The translations under genes and the position numbers were made by a program. Shown piece by piece: positions 8,034 through 16,012 of a stretch of DNA of 32,948 bases. Numbering within the stretch: the stretch's first letter is position 1; every line of letters starts with the position of its first letter. The notes under the pieces were generated by a model. That model had not been told where the DNA came from. It did no database searches and worked only from the letters and a program-made list of their open reading frames with translations. The stretch lies in the NCBI GenBank assembly GCA_016866215.1, contig VGNE01000042.1, positions 1 through 32,948 of the forward strand, read 5' to 3'. This DNA is from Chloroflexota bacterium (lineage in GTDB: Bacteria > Chloroflexota > Anaerolineae > Anaerolineales > Villigracilaceae).

Positions 8034-8103
8034 TGTCATTCTGAGCGTAGTGAAGAATCTCTGAGATTATTGTAGAGACCCTTCGCTGTCGCTCAGGGTG
8101 ACA
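8034..8103. repeat. Dispersed imperfect inverted repeat (MITE- or REP-like)
   Basis: The left arm TGTCAttCTGAGCG..GAAG..TCTCT pairs with the right arm AGAGA..CTTC..CGCTCAGggTGACA to form a long hairpin. The preceding CTTACGCAATGTCATTCT and the 22-nt block at 8074-8095 recur near the right edge of the window (32641-32658 and 32731-32752). It lies at the 3' end of lexA and carries no gene. Confidence 0.75.
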
Positions 8104-8116
8104 TGAATGTGAGTTA

Positions 8117-8797
8117 TTAATTGTACCGTTCCACTTTACGGATGACCATTACCACTTTGCCTTTGATCTCCAGGGCTTCGGTCTTTTTGAGCATGATCGG
8201 CTTCATGGTTGGGTTTGCAGGTTGCAGACGGTAACCGTCCTTTTCCTTGTAATAATATTTAAGAGTGGTTTCATTGCGGTCTGATAGCCAGACAGCCACC
8301 ATTTCGCCATTGCGCGCATCCTCTGTCGGTTTGAGGATGATGATGTCGCCGTCATTGATCATGGCGTCTATCATGGAGTCCCCCTGAACTTGCAGGGCGA
8401 ACAACTCTTTGCCTTTTTCTTTTCCTGGCATGAGTGAACTTGCGATCTCTACAGAGTCTTCGGGAGTGAAGGAGCCGAAATCTGCATTTGCGGGAACGGG
8501 GATGGGTTCGCCTGCCTGGATGACTCCTAGTATAGGCACGCGGAACATGTCACCGAGGGGGGTATTACCGGTCAGGCGCATCCCGCGAGAAATCTTGCGA
8601 TCGCGTTCGATGTGACCGGTTTTCTCAAGCTGATCGAGATAATAATTTACAACCGATGTGGATGAAATATTACAATGCTCGCCTATTTCGCGGATTGAAG
8701 GGGGGTGTTTATGTTCGCGTTGATAGGATGCAATAAAATCCAGAATTCTCTGGTGGCGTTCGCCTAACCCTTTGCTCTTTCGGACCATCATCATCAT
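8117..8797 (-). CDS. lexA: LexA, SOS repressor and autoprotease
   Basis: 226 residues; the first of four consecutive ATG codons is used because AGGAGG (8804-8809) lies 6 nt upstream. The winged-helix DNA-binding domain occupies about 10-75 (PSIREIGEHCNISSTSVV is the helix-turn-helix). The S24 protease domain follows: cleavage site A95-G96 in IQAGEPIP, nucleophile S141 in QGDSMID, general base K180 in TTLKYY. All residues needed for RecA-stimulated self-cleavage are present. LexA represses DNA-damage genes, and its own promoter holds a LexA box (8866-8879). It is monocistronic here. Confidence 0.96.
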   Translation of the reverse strand: MMMMVRKSKGLGERHQRILDFIASYQREHKHPPSIREIGEHCNISSTSVVNYYLDQLEKTGHIERDRKISRGMRLTGNTPLGDMFRVPILGVIQAGEPIPVPANADFGSFTPEDSVEIASSLMPGKEKGKELFALQVQGDSMIDAMINDGDIIILKPTEDARNGEMVAVWLSDRNETTLKYYYKEKDGYRLQPANPTMKPIMLKKTEALEIKGKVVMVIRKVERYN

Positions 8798-8857
8798 TTT
8801 ATGCCTCCTGCCAGATACCTGGCACAGCCGAGCATTCTTCGCTCATTTGTGCTACAA

Positions 8858-8886
8858 ATAATACTCGAACGTCTGTTCTGTGTCAA
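8858..8886 (-). promoter_or_regulatory. lexA promoter
   Basis: On the minus strand TTGACA (8886-8881), a 17-nt spacer and TATTAT (8863-8858) make a near-consensus sigma-70 type promoter. It lies about 60 nt upstream of the lexA start. Confidence 0.88.
8866..8879. promoter_or_regulatory. LexA box
   Basis: CGAACGTCTGTTCT contains GAAC-N4-GTTC, the Gram-positive/Chloroflexota type SOS box. It sits wholly within the spacer of the lexA promoter, so bound LexA would block RNA polymerase. Autoregulation is inferred from position. Confidence 0.85.
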
Positions 8887-8913
8887 GGATTTGATGATGT
8901 CAGAATCTGGGCA

Positions 8914-9900
8914 CTAGACCCAGGTGCGGCGGCGCATCCAGAAGAACATAAAGACCGGGGTCAGCAGCATCAGGCCCAGGGTCCCATAAAAGATCGTTGG
9001 TAGAGTCCAACTTGCGTAAGGGGGATTCGCCGCGAAGAAATTCATCCCAAAGAAGCCGGTCACAAAAGTCAAAGGCATGAAGAGGGTGGTGATGATGGTC
9101 AGGGTCTTCATAACTTCGTTCATGCGGTTGTTGATGACGGAAAGATAAGTGTCCAGCGCACCGCCCACGAGATCGCGCAGACTTTCGTTCACCTCATGCA
9201 GGCGCACGAGATGGTCGTAAATATCACGGAAGAAGATGCGGTCTTTGCGATCAATGACCTGGTAATCGTCACGCGCCATTTTGTTGAGCACTTCACGTTG
9301 GGGAAGCAGGATGCGGCGCATGGCAAGCAGAACCCGTTTGAGTGTGAATAGTCTTGCAAGTGTTTGTGAGCTGGGACGGTCAAAAAGCTGGTCTTCTATA
9401 ATATCTATTTCCTCATCTATTTTTTCGATGACCGGCATGTAGTTCATCACGATTTCATCAATGATCTTGTAAAGCAAATGATCTGCGCCGTCCTGCGCGT
9501 AGCGTGGATCGCGCTGGCTTGTACCCCATGTTTCATCTATGGATGTTATGGGATTGTCATGATGCGTGATGACGTAATTGCGTCCGAGGAAGATATCCAA
9601 TTCATCGATTTCTGTGTCCCAGGATTCAGTGTCTTTTACCAGGCGCATGTAATTTAAAACAATATAAAGATAATCGCCCCAATCATCTATTTTGGGTGCG
9701 TGAGTCTCCTGTAATGCATCATCTATGGCAAGATGGTGGAACCCGAAACTTTGCAAAATGGGCAGCGCTGTTTCAGGCGGTTCTGACATAAAGTCAACCC
9801 ATAACATGCCGCGCTTGTCACGCAGAAGGCGGGAGAACTCTGAAGGGGGAATATCGGAGCGGACAGGCCTACCGGGTGTGTAAAAGAGCGTGCGCATCAT
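8914..9900 (-). CDS. corA: CorA-family magnesium/divalent-cation channel
   Basis: 328 residues; GGAGG at 9907-9911 precedes the ATG at 9900. It has a long acidic and helical cytosolic part (about 1-265) and two C-terminal membrane helices. The signature GMN at 285-287 (FFGMNF) sits at the end of the first helix. The second helix ends in basic residues (MRRRTWV), as usual for CorA pentamers with both termini inside. It imports Mg2+ (or Co2+/Ni2+) down the membrane potential. The usual MPE-type loop after GMN is replaced by AANPP, so selectivity may differ. It lies 117 nt from the lexA start. Confidence 0.94.
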   Translation of the reverse strand: MMRTLFYTPGRPVRSDIPPSEFSRLLRDKRGMLWVDFMSEPPETALPILQSFGFHHLAIDDALQETHAPKIDDWGDYLYIVLNYMRLVKDTESWDTEIDELDIFLGRNYVITHHDNPITSIDETWGTSQRDPRYAQDGADHLLYKIIDEIVMNYMPVIEKIDEEIDIIEDQLFDRPSSQTLARLFTLKRVLLAMRRILLPQREVLNKMARDDYQVIDRKDRIFFRDIYDHLVRLHEVNESLRDLVGGALDTYLSVINNRMNEVMKTLTIITTLFMPLTFVTGFFGMNFFAANPPYASWTLPTIFYGTLGLMLLTPVFMFFWMRRRTWV

Positions 9901-9990
9901 GATTAACCTCCAAAAAATGTGGATACTTTACTATTTTCAAGGATAAATTCAATTATATTTAAGTAAATATTGAGATTATTGATTTCCTAC

Positions 9991-10018
9991 TTGACAAAAT
10001 TAAAAAAAAGCCTATAAT
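9991..10018 (+). promoter_or_regulatory. Strong promoter of the 10100-14261 operon
   Basis: TTGACA (9991-9996), a 16-nt A-rich spacer and a perfect TATAAT (10013-10018). It points to the 80-aa gene at 10100, leaving an untranslated leader of about 75 nt. Confidence 0.88.
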
Positions 10019-10099
10019 TTCATTAGAAACGTAGAGAAAATATTGAGTTTTCGGTTTTGGCAACTTGTTTTCCTTTTGATTTACAAATGGAGAATTACC

Positions 10100-10342
10100 A
10101 TGAACAATTTTCAGACTGAAGATTTACTGGAACTGGCTAAAGAGAGAAACCATAAAGATGTGGATTCTCAATTAGCCTGGAAAACCATGCAAGGTACCTC
10201 TTTTAATCGGTATCGCTGGCTGGCTGCCCTTGGAGCCTGGATGGTTGCAAAAGGTGAAAAACTGCAGGCTCGTTATACTGCAACTTTGCAAACCAACCAG
10301 TTGGGGTATTCACAAGGCAAAGCCAAAAAAGCTAGAGCGTAG
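10100..10342 (+). CDS. Small hypothetical protein, first gene of operon
   Basis: 80 residues. The ATG at 10100 is chosen because TGGAGA (10088-10093) precedes it; a TTG at 10043 would add 19 hydrophobic residues but has no ribosome site. The protein is helical and basic towards the end (GKAKKARA). In the middle is an amphipathic or weakly membrane-active stretch (RYRWLAALGAWMVAKGEKL). No family is recognised. Its place directly behind the strong promoter suggests an abundant product. It might be a small regulator or membrane-associated peptide; this is speculation. Confidence 0.75.
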   Translation: MNNFQTEDLLELAKERNHKDVDSQLAWKTMQGTSFNRYRWLAALGAWMVAKGEKLQARYTATLQTNQLGYSQGKAKKARA

Positions 10343-10397
10343 GATATTTTACAAAATATAACCCATTAAGTTGCCACCTCATAGGAGAAATGAAACC

Positions 10398-10781
10398 ATG
10401 CGACCAGCACCCACCATCTGCCCGATCTGCCAATCTGAATTGGAAGTTACTCGATTACACTGCTCCTCTTGTGATACTTCCATTGAAGGTCATTTTGCAA
10501 TGGGACAGTTTTCAAATTTGACTCCCGAACAATTGGAATTCGTTTTCACCTTCGTGCGCTGCGAAGGCAAGATCAATCGCATGGAGCAGGAGGTTGGGTT
10601 GTCGTATCCAACCATTCGCAATCGGTTACATGAGGTCATCCGCGCCTTGGGCTATGAACCTGGCAAGGATGAATCTCCGGAAATTGACGCTGACAAAAGA
10701 AGCAGTGCCATTGCTGACCTTGAAGCCGGCAGGATCACTGCGGATCAAGCCATGCGCATTTTGCGCGGTGAAGAGGAGTAA
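10398..10781 (+). CDS. DUF2089-like zinc-ribbon/HTH regulator
   Basis: 127 residues; AGGAG at 10383-10387 precedes the ATG at 10398. An N-terminal zinc ribbon (C8/C11-C22/C25), a conserved acidic-aromatic core (LTPEQLEFVFTFVRCEGKI) and a helix-turn-helix (about 57-85, SYPTIRNRLHEVI) are the DUF2089 pattern. The C-terminus (about 101-124, AIADLEAGRITADQAMRIL) is the same helical motif found in three later gene products of this operon. DUF2089 proteins are presumed transcription factors, so this is likely the operon's own regulator. It ends 3 nt before the next gene. Confidence 0.88.
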   Translation: MRPAPTICPICQSELEVTRLHCSSCDTSIEGHFAMGQFSNLTPEQLEFVFTFVRCEGKINRMEQEVGLSYPTIRNRLHEVIRALGYEPGKDESPEIDADKRSSAIADLEAGRITADQAMRILRGEEE

Positions 10782-10784
10782 ACC

Positions 10785-11885
10785 ATGTCCAAAACTATTT
10801 CTGCAGGGCCTGCACCAAAGATAATAATTGAATCGATCGGCGGCGATCTCAGCCTGGTCGGCTGGGAGGGGGATGACATCCTCCTAAAAGCCGATGATGA
10901 TGTAATGCATGTCAGCCAGGATGGCGACCAGGTCAATCTCTCCTGTGATGACGATCTTTCCTTGCGAGTGCCCCAAGCCGCTTCCATCCTTATCAATAAA
11001 ATTGGCGGGGATGCATCCATTCGAGGCGTGATGGGCGGCATTGAACTGAAAGAGATCGGGGGTGACCTTTCGATCCGTGATGTGGATTCTGTCTCGATTG
11101 ATACGGTTCATGCCGACTTTAGCCTGCGAGGCGCGAAGGGGCATTTGTCCATCAAAAGCGCCAACAGCGACGTATCCATCCGTGATGTGGATGGAAATGT
11201 AAGCCTCGATACGGTGGCCAATGACCTTGCTTTGCGTGATGTTCGTGGAAATGTCAACGCGAATGTAGCCGAGGATGTGGTCATGTATTTGAATCCACAG
11301 GCTGGTAACGTGTATTCGGTCACGGCAGGTGACGATATTCTACTGGTCATGCCTCCGAAGGCCAATGCCAAACTGACACTCAATGCAGATCAAATTGATG
11401 TCGATTGGAAAGGGGTTGAGAAAGATGAAGATGCCGCCAGTCGTGTGATTACCCTCGGGGATGGTTCAGCCACAATGGCTTTGAATGCGGGAGGTGACAT
11501 CCGTGTCAGCAATAAAGCGGATGCCGGTGAATCCGCTGAGGACTTTGGTAACTTCGCAGGCATTGGCCTGGATTGGTCAGGTTTTGGCGAGCGGATTTCA
11601 CGTCATGTAACAGAAGCAACCCAACGCGCCCAGCGTAAAGTGGAGGAAGCGGCGCGCCGTATTGAAAATAAGACTCGTGAGGCAGAACGACGCTCCCGCC
11701 GCGGCAGAGGTGGTTTGGAAATTGGTCCTTGGAATTGGGACTTCTCACCAAAAGGTGTACCAATGCCGCCCAAGCCTCAAGCATCTGACCAAGAGCGCAT
11801 GGTGATCCTTAAGATGTTACAGGAGAAGAAGATCACCTCAGAAGAGGCTGAAAAATTATTGACAGCCCTGGAAGGAGGTTCGTAA
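10785..11885 (+). CDS. DUF4097-like beta-helix protein with C-terminal SHOCT-like helix
   Basis: 366 residues; GAGGAG at 10774-10779 supports the start. Residues ~10-215 are short repeating beta strands (GGDLSIRDVD, ADFSLRGAKG, SDVSIRDVDG, NDLALRDVRG) of the DUF4097/DUF4098 adhesin-like solenoid. There is then an Arg/Glu-rich coiled-coil segment (about 280-305) and a terminal helix pair (about 339-362, MVILKMLQEKKITSEEAEKLL). No signal peptide or TM is visible, so it is probably cytosolic. Similar architecture in Firmicutes (YvlB/LiaX) belongs to envelope-stress responses. It overlaps the next start by 1 nt (TAATG). Confidence 0.85.
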   Translation: MSKTISAGPAPKIIIESIGGDLSLVGWEGDDILLKADDDVMHVSQDGDQVNLSCDDDLSLRVPQAASILINKIGGDASIRGVMGGIELKEIGGDLSIRDVDSVSIDTVHADFSLRGAKGHLSIKSANSDVSIRDVDGNVSLDTVANDLALRDVRGNVNANVAEDVVMYLNPQAGNVYSVTAGDDILLVMPPKANAKLTLNADQIDVDWKGVEKDEDAASRVITLGDGSATMALNAGGDIRVSNKADAGESAEDFGNFAGIGLDWSGFGERISRHVTEATQRAQRKVEEAARRIENKTREAERRSRRGRGGLEIGPWNWDFSPKGVPMPPKPQASDQERMVILKMLQEKKITSEEAEKLLTALEGGS

Positions 11886-12535
11886 TGTCATCTCAAGAAC
11901 GCAGGAAAATTTTACAGATGGTTGCGGATGGAAAGATCAGCGCAGAGGAAGCCGCGACGTTGATGCGAGCATTGGGAGATTCTGCAGAGGAGGAGATAGA
12001 AGTCATCAAAGCAAGCACAGCTCCCTACGGGGGACCAACCGCGGGTGGACGCGAAGCGAGAAGCGATGCTCCAGAGTTTGAGGAAGTCCGCAAACGCGCA
12101 CTGCGATTCGCCATGATCCCGCTTTGGGTCGGAGTCATCTTCACGGTGTTGAGCGCATGGGCTATGTTTTCCATCCAACACGCGCAGCGTGCGGGCTTGA
12201 ACTTCTGGTTTTTTTGTATGGCCATGCCGTTTGTGTTGGGTATTTTGCTGATCGCGATGGGAGCGGGGAGCAGGTCTGCGCGTTGGTTGTACGTGAACGT
12301 GGATCGCTCACACCAAAATGAGTGGCCGAGAAATATTACGATTGCTCTGCCTCTTCCGCTTGGATGGGTAAGCTGGTTTTTGAAAAATTTTGGCTCGCAC
12401 ATCGAAGGCTTAAAACGAACAACAGTGGATGAAGTAGTTATGGCGATCTCAATGGCGAAATCCATCACAGAACCGTTGATCATTAATGTGAATGATAGCG
12501 ATGACGGTGAGCGTGTGCAGGTATTTATTGGATAA
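11885..12535 (+). CDS. Two-TM protein with N-terminal SHOCT-like helix
   Basis: 216 residues; AAGGAGG at 11872-11878 and the TAATG overlap point to coupled translation. The N-terminal helix pair (about 5-30, RRKILQMVADGKISAEEAATLM) matches the C-terminus of the previous protein. Two membrane helices lie at about 74-96 and 105-127. The cytosolic C-terminal domain ends NVNDSDDGERVQVFIG and is homologous to the end of the 13875 gene product. The function is unknown; a membrane anchor or sensor partner of the DUF4097-like protein is plausible. Confidence 0.82.
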   Translation: MSSQERRKILQMVADGKISAEEAATLMRALGDSAEEEIEVIKASTAPYGGPTAGGREARSDAPEFEEVRKRALRFAMIPLWVGVIFTVLSAWAMFSIQHAQRAGLNFWFFCMAMPFVLGILLIAMGAGSRSARWLYVNVDRSHQNEWPRNITIALPLPLGWVSWFLKNFGSHIEGLKRTTVDEVVMAISMAKSITEPLIINVNDSDDGERVQVFIG

Positions 12536-12537
12536 AA

Positions 12538-13815
12538 ATGGAAACGATTAAAAAGAAACCCTTACTAAGCGGATTGTTGATCCTGTTTTTGACGGCGATG
12601 ATCTTCGCCAACATCGGCGGCGGTATGTATGAATCTTTGATGCCGCTTTACCTCAAGGACTTAAACGCTTCGATTACCCAGATTGGTTTATTTTTTACCC
12701 TGGCGCAGATCGTGCCATTGCTTTTGCAAATTTTGGGCGGCTGGGTTTCTGATACGTTGGGCAGGCTGCGTGCGATTGCAATCGGAAGCGTATTTGGTGT
12801 GATCGGTTTTATTCCTCTCATTCTGGCGGATACGTGGCAGTGGCTTTTGCTGGCCGTGGCAATTGGGGCAGTGGCGCGAGCGCTGGTTGGACCTAGCTTT
12901 GATGCGTTCATTGCGGAACATTCAAGCGAGGAGAATCGCGGCAAGGTCTTTGGAATCTCACAGGCAATCTTTTTGATTATTTCTGTAGTGGGACCTCCGC
13001 TGGGCGGCTGGCTGGCTGGGACATACGGCTTTAAGTTGATGCTGTTGGTGGCTGGCATTTTTTACTTTATTGCGATGCTGATGCGTTTAAGCATGGCGCG
13101 TGAGGCGGCAAAAAGCGTGTCTGCGAAGACGGATAAACTTACGTTCGATGGTTTGAAAATCAACCTGCGCGCCATGGTCGCCCTGGTTTTTTCAGGCGGG
13201 CTGATCACCTGGATGTTGATCACAGACGGCTTGCGAGACACTTCCTTTCAGTTGTCCGGGAATCTTTTTCCTGTATATATGCAGGAGATCGGCGGGCTTT
13301 CTCTGCAACAGATCGGCTGGGTCATGTCGTTTTTTGGCTTAGCCATGATGTTGACTACCATCCCCGGCGGCTGGCTCTCGGACAAGGCCGGCGAGCGGGT
13401 GGGGATTGCAGCTGGAATGATCTTATTGTCCAGTGCTTTGTTCGTTCTGGTCAATATCCCTGCAGGTATCAAGTGGATGTATTATTTGGGTTGGGGCATT
13501 GCGGGCATGGGCGCGGGTATTTCTACTCCTGCCTATCAATCTCTCATTAGCAAGGCTGTGCCTCAGAAAAATCGCGGCATGGCATTTGGCTTGTTCAGCA
13601 CCAGTTTGGGGATCATCTCACTGCCTGCCCCGTGGATCGGCGCGCAGATGTGGGAGCGCGTCAGCCCGACATTTCCATTTACAGTGACTGCGGTGGTTTT
13701 ATTACTGTCAGTCATCCCTATATGGCTGAAATTCAAACTTCCCAAAGCTGAAACCCAAGGGACGGAAGAGTCAGCGGATGAGGGTGTATCTGTTGTTGCA
13801 GGCTATATTAAATAG
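12538..13815 (+). CDS. MFS transporter (12 TM)
   Basis: 425 residues with about 12 membrane helices. Two MFS motif-A copies are clear: GGWVSDTLGRLRAIAIG in the N half and GGWLSDKAGERVGIAAG in the C half. The start lies 2 nt after the previous stop with no Shine-Dalgarno of its own, so translation is probably coupled. It resembles drug/proton antiporters of the DHA group; the substrate is unknown. Its place between two proteins sharing the operon's helix motif suggests efflux linked to an envelope signal. Confidence 0.9.
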   Translation: METIKKKPLLSGLLILFLTAMIFANIGGGMYESLMPLYLKDLNASITQIGLFFTLAQIVPLLLQILGGWVSDTLGRLRAIAIGSVFGVIGFIPLILADTWQWLLLAVAIGAVARALVGPSFDAFIAEHSSEENRGKVFGISQAIFLIISVVGPPLGGWLAGTYGFKLMLLVAGIFYFIAMLMRLSMAREAAKSVSAKTDKLTFDGLKINLRAMVALVFSGGLITWMLITDGLRDTSFQLSGNLFPVYMQEIGGLSLQQIGWVMSFFGLAMMLTTIPGGWLSDKAGERVGIAAGMILLSSALFVLVNIPAGIKWMYYLGWGIAGMGAGISTPAYQSLISKAVPQKNRGMAFGLFSTSLGIISLPAPWIGAQMWERVSPTFPFTVTAVVLLLSVIPIWLKFKLPKAETQGTEESADEGVSVVAGYIK

Positions 13816-13820
13816 TTTCG

Positions 13821-13848
13821 TTCGTTTGGGATTTGCACTCCAAACGAA
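13821..13848 (+). other. Intercistronic hairpin
   Basis: TTCGTTTGG and CCAAACGAA form a perfect 9-bp stem with a 10-nt loop between the MFS gene and the 128-aa gene. No U-tract follows, so it is more likely an mRNA processing or stabilising element than a terminator. Confidence 0.55.
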
Positions 13849-13874
13849 TGGAAAATAGATAGGAGATGAAGAAC

Positions 13875-14261
13875 ATGGCAAACAGCGAAGAGAGAATGAA
13901 AATCCTGAAGTTGATCGAGGAGGGAAAGATCAGCGCCGACGAAGGGTCAAAGTTGCTGTCCGCATTAAGCGAAACGCGCCGCGGGATTCCCACACCGCCG
14001 CGTCCGCCTGGAGCGGGGGGTGGTGCGCGCTGGCTGCGTATCCGCGTGACGGATACTCGCACAGGCCGATCAAAGGCATCTGTTCAAATCCCGCTTGCGT
14101 TAGTAGACGCAGGCATGAAGATCGGCGCTCATTTTGCACCCGAAGTGCAGGGCGTGGATATGTCTAATGTAATGGAAGCTTTGCGTATGGGTGTAATGGG
14201 CAAAATTATCGACGTGGTTGACGAAGAAGACGGCGAACATGTTGAAATTTTTGTCGAATAG
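13875..14261 (+). CDS. Small cytosolic protein with N-terminal SHOCT-like helix
   Basis: 128 residues. ATG 13875 is preferred over ATG 13866 because AGGAG (13861-13865) abuts the latter. The N-terminus (about 5-31, ERMKILKLIEEGKISADEGSKL) is the operon's shared helix motif. After a Pro/Gly linker, a domain ends VVDEEDGEHVEIFVE, clearly homologous to the C-terminus of the 11885 protein but without its two membrane helices. It looks like the soluble paralogue of that membrane protein and may compete for the same partner. Confidence 0.82.
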   Translation: MANSEERMKILKLIEEGKISADEGSKLLSALSETRRGIPTPPRPPGAGGGARWLRIRVTDTRTGRSKASVQIPLALVDAGMKIGAHFAPEVQGVDMSNVMEALRMGVMGKIIDVVDEEDGEHVEIFVE

Positions 14262-14300
14262 TTTATCAAGAAAGGCGAGTGTGACATGACGTTCAACCTT

Positions 14301-14319
14301 TGTAAATTGTTGCAATAAC
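14301..14319. promoter_or_regulatory. Possible Nur-like operator
   Basis: TTGTAA-N4-TTGCAATAA resembles the perfect TTGCAA-N4-TTGCAA site in front of the Fur-family gene at 29669, with one mismatch in the core and the same spacing. It lies about 140 nt upstream of the promoter for the MFS gene at 14518. This may be chance. Confidence 0.3.
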
Positions 14320-14439
14320 CCGTTTTTTATTGATAACGGCGAATATTTGGTGCTGAAAGTGTGCCTCTTTTCAAACGCAGAAGGGATCGCCTGTGAATGA
14401 AAGTCAGGTTTTCAATCTGGTGTGTTTGACAACTTATGT

Positions 14440-14468
14440 TTGGCAATTGGGGAACCGTCTGTTATAAA
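14440..14468 (+). promoter_or_regulatory. Promoter of the MFS gene at 14518
   Basis: TTGGCA (14440-14445), 17-nt spacer and TATAAA (14463-14468), about 50 nt upstream of the start codon. TTGGCAAT is repeated at 14440 and 14470. Confidence 0.6.
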
Positions 14469-14517
14469 CTTGGCAATAGTTTATATGTGTTACGAGCACA
14501 AAATCGGAGAATAATAC

Positions 14518-15870
14518 ATGGAAAAAACTTCTATAAAACGCCCCACTGGTATGTTTGGTTTTACCATCGTCTGGCTCGGACAGATCATCTCCGTGCTTGC
14601 CAGCGCAATGAGTCAGTTCGGTCTCACGATTTTCATGTTCCAGAAAACAGAAAGCGCCACCGCGCTTGGCCTGATGCAGGTCTTCTTTATCACCCCCTTC
14701 CTGCTGATTTCCCCGGTTGCCGGCGTCATGGTGGATCGCCACAACCGCAAACTCATGATGATGGTCAGCGACATGGGGGCGGGCATCGCCACCATTGTGA
14801 TCCTCATTTTCCAATGGCTGGGCATCCTTGAGTTCTGGCATTTGTATTTTGCCTCCATCATCTACGGCCTCGGCATGGCGTTTCAGTGGCCTGCCTATTC
14901 CGCCGCCATTACCACCATGGTTCCAAAGGAACAATACGGCCGCGCCAATGGCATGATGTCATTGGTCGAAGCGGGGCCGCACGTGATTGCCCCCCTGCTC
15001 GCTGGCGCATTGCTTCCCATCATTGGCCTGACCGGCGTTCTGCTTTTTGATGTGGTCACGTTTTTGCTTGCCATCGGCGCGTTGATGATCGTCCATATCC
15101 CCCAGCCTCCGCGCACAGAGGAAGGCGAGCATGGGAAGGGCGGTATCTGGAAGGAAGCCGCCTACGGTTTCAAATACATCTTTGCCCGCCCGAGCCTGCT
15201 GGGCTTGCAATTGATCTTCTTTGTCGGCAACCTCTTCGCTGGCATCGGCTTCACCCTGCTTGCCCCGATGGTTCTCTCCCGCACCGGCAATGATAGTCTC
15301 ATGCTTGGTTCGGTACAGACGGCTGGCGCGGTCGGCGGGGTGGTGGGCGGTATTCTGATGAGCGCCTGGGGCGGTTTCAAACGCCGAGTGCATGGCGTTC
15401 TCCTCGGGTGGATGCTCTCCGGGCTTGGCATGTCAATTATCGGTTTGGCAGGAGGCTTGCCAATCTGGATCACAGGCGCAATCTTCACTTCCATCGTCGG
15501 GCCTTTGGTCAACGCCTCCAACCAGGCTATCTGGCAGTCCAAAGTCGCGCCGGATGTGCAGGGGCGCGTCTTCTCCGCGCGCCGTCTCATCGCCTGGTTT
15601 ACCAATCCGATCTCGCCGATCATCGCAGGCACCCTGGCAGACTTTGTCCTCGAGCCGCAAATGCGTGTGACCAGCACGCTCTCCGAAACATTCGGATGGC
15701 TGGTTGGCACAGGCCCTGGCGCGGGTATGGGCTTGATCATTTTCTTCTGCGGCTTTGGCGGCATTCTCGCTGGCCTCGCTGGATACTTCATCCCGGCCAT
15801 TCACAACGCGGAGGCCATCCTGCCCGACCACGATGCGCTTCCAAAAGCGGAAGCAGTTCCGACCCGATAA
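14518..15870 (+). CDS. MFS exporter (EntS-like / MFS_3 group)
   Basis: 450 residues; GGAGA at 14506-14510 precedes the ATG. There are about 12 membrane helices. The early motif AGVMVDRHNRKLMMMV and the loop AITTMVPKEQYGRANGMMS are characteristic of the MFS_3 group, which includes the enterobactin exporter EntS and macrolide pumps. The fold is complete. It is a single-gene unit with its own promoter and a strong terminator. The substrate is not known; siderophore or drug export are the usual roles. Confidence 0.9.
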   Translation: MEKTSIKRPTGMFGFTIVWLGQIISVLASAMSQFGLTIFMFQKTESATALGLMQVFFITPFLLISPVAGVMVDRHNRKLMMMVSDMGAGIATIVILIFQWLGILEFWHLYFASIIYGLGMAFQWPAYSAAITTMVPKEQYGRANGMMSLVEAGPHVIAPLLAGALLPIIGLTGVLLFDVVTFLLAIGALMIVHIPQPPRTEEGEHGKGGIWKEAAYGFKYIFARPSLLGLQLIFFVGNLFAGIGFTLLAPMVLSRTGNDSLMLGSVQTAGAVGGVVGGILMSAWGGFKRRVHGVLLGWMLSGLGMSIIGLAGGLPIWITGAIFTSIVGPLVNASNQAIWQSKVAPDVQGRVFSARRLIAWFTNPISPIIAGTLADFVLEPQMRVTSTLSETFGWLVGTGPGAGMGLIIFFCGFGGILAGLAGYFIPAIHNAEAILPDHDALPKAEAVPTR

Positions 15871-15883
15871 AATGATTTGACGT

Positions 15884-15918
15884 AAAAGCCGGGCGAATGT
15901 TGTCGCCCGGCTTTTTTT
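15884..15918 (+). terminator. Rho-independent terminator after MFS gene
   Basis: AAGCCGGGCGA and TCGCCCGGCTT form a GC-rich stem with a 6-nt loop (15897-15902), followed by seven T. An A-run on the other side could let it also end minus-strand transcription from plsY. Confidence 0.92.
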
Positions 15919-16012
15919 CTTCGCCTCTTTCGCTAACCGTAGGCCTGCGTGGTGTGCCTGAACATTTCCTGCCTGAAAAAGGAGGCGCTCCGTGTAAATG
16001 ACAGTATACACA

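Noticed and set aside
10043-10099. A 19-residue hydrophobic N-terminal extension of the 80-aa protein
   Set aside because: It would begin at a TTG without ribosome site, while the ATG at 10100 has one at the right distance.
14324-14343. CCGTT...AACGG as a terminator after the 128-aa gene
   Set aside because: The stem is only 5 bp and is not followed by a T-run.
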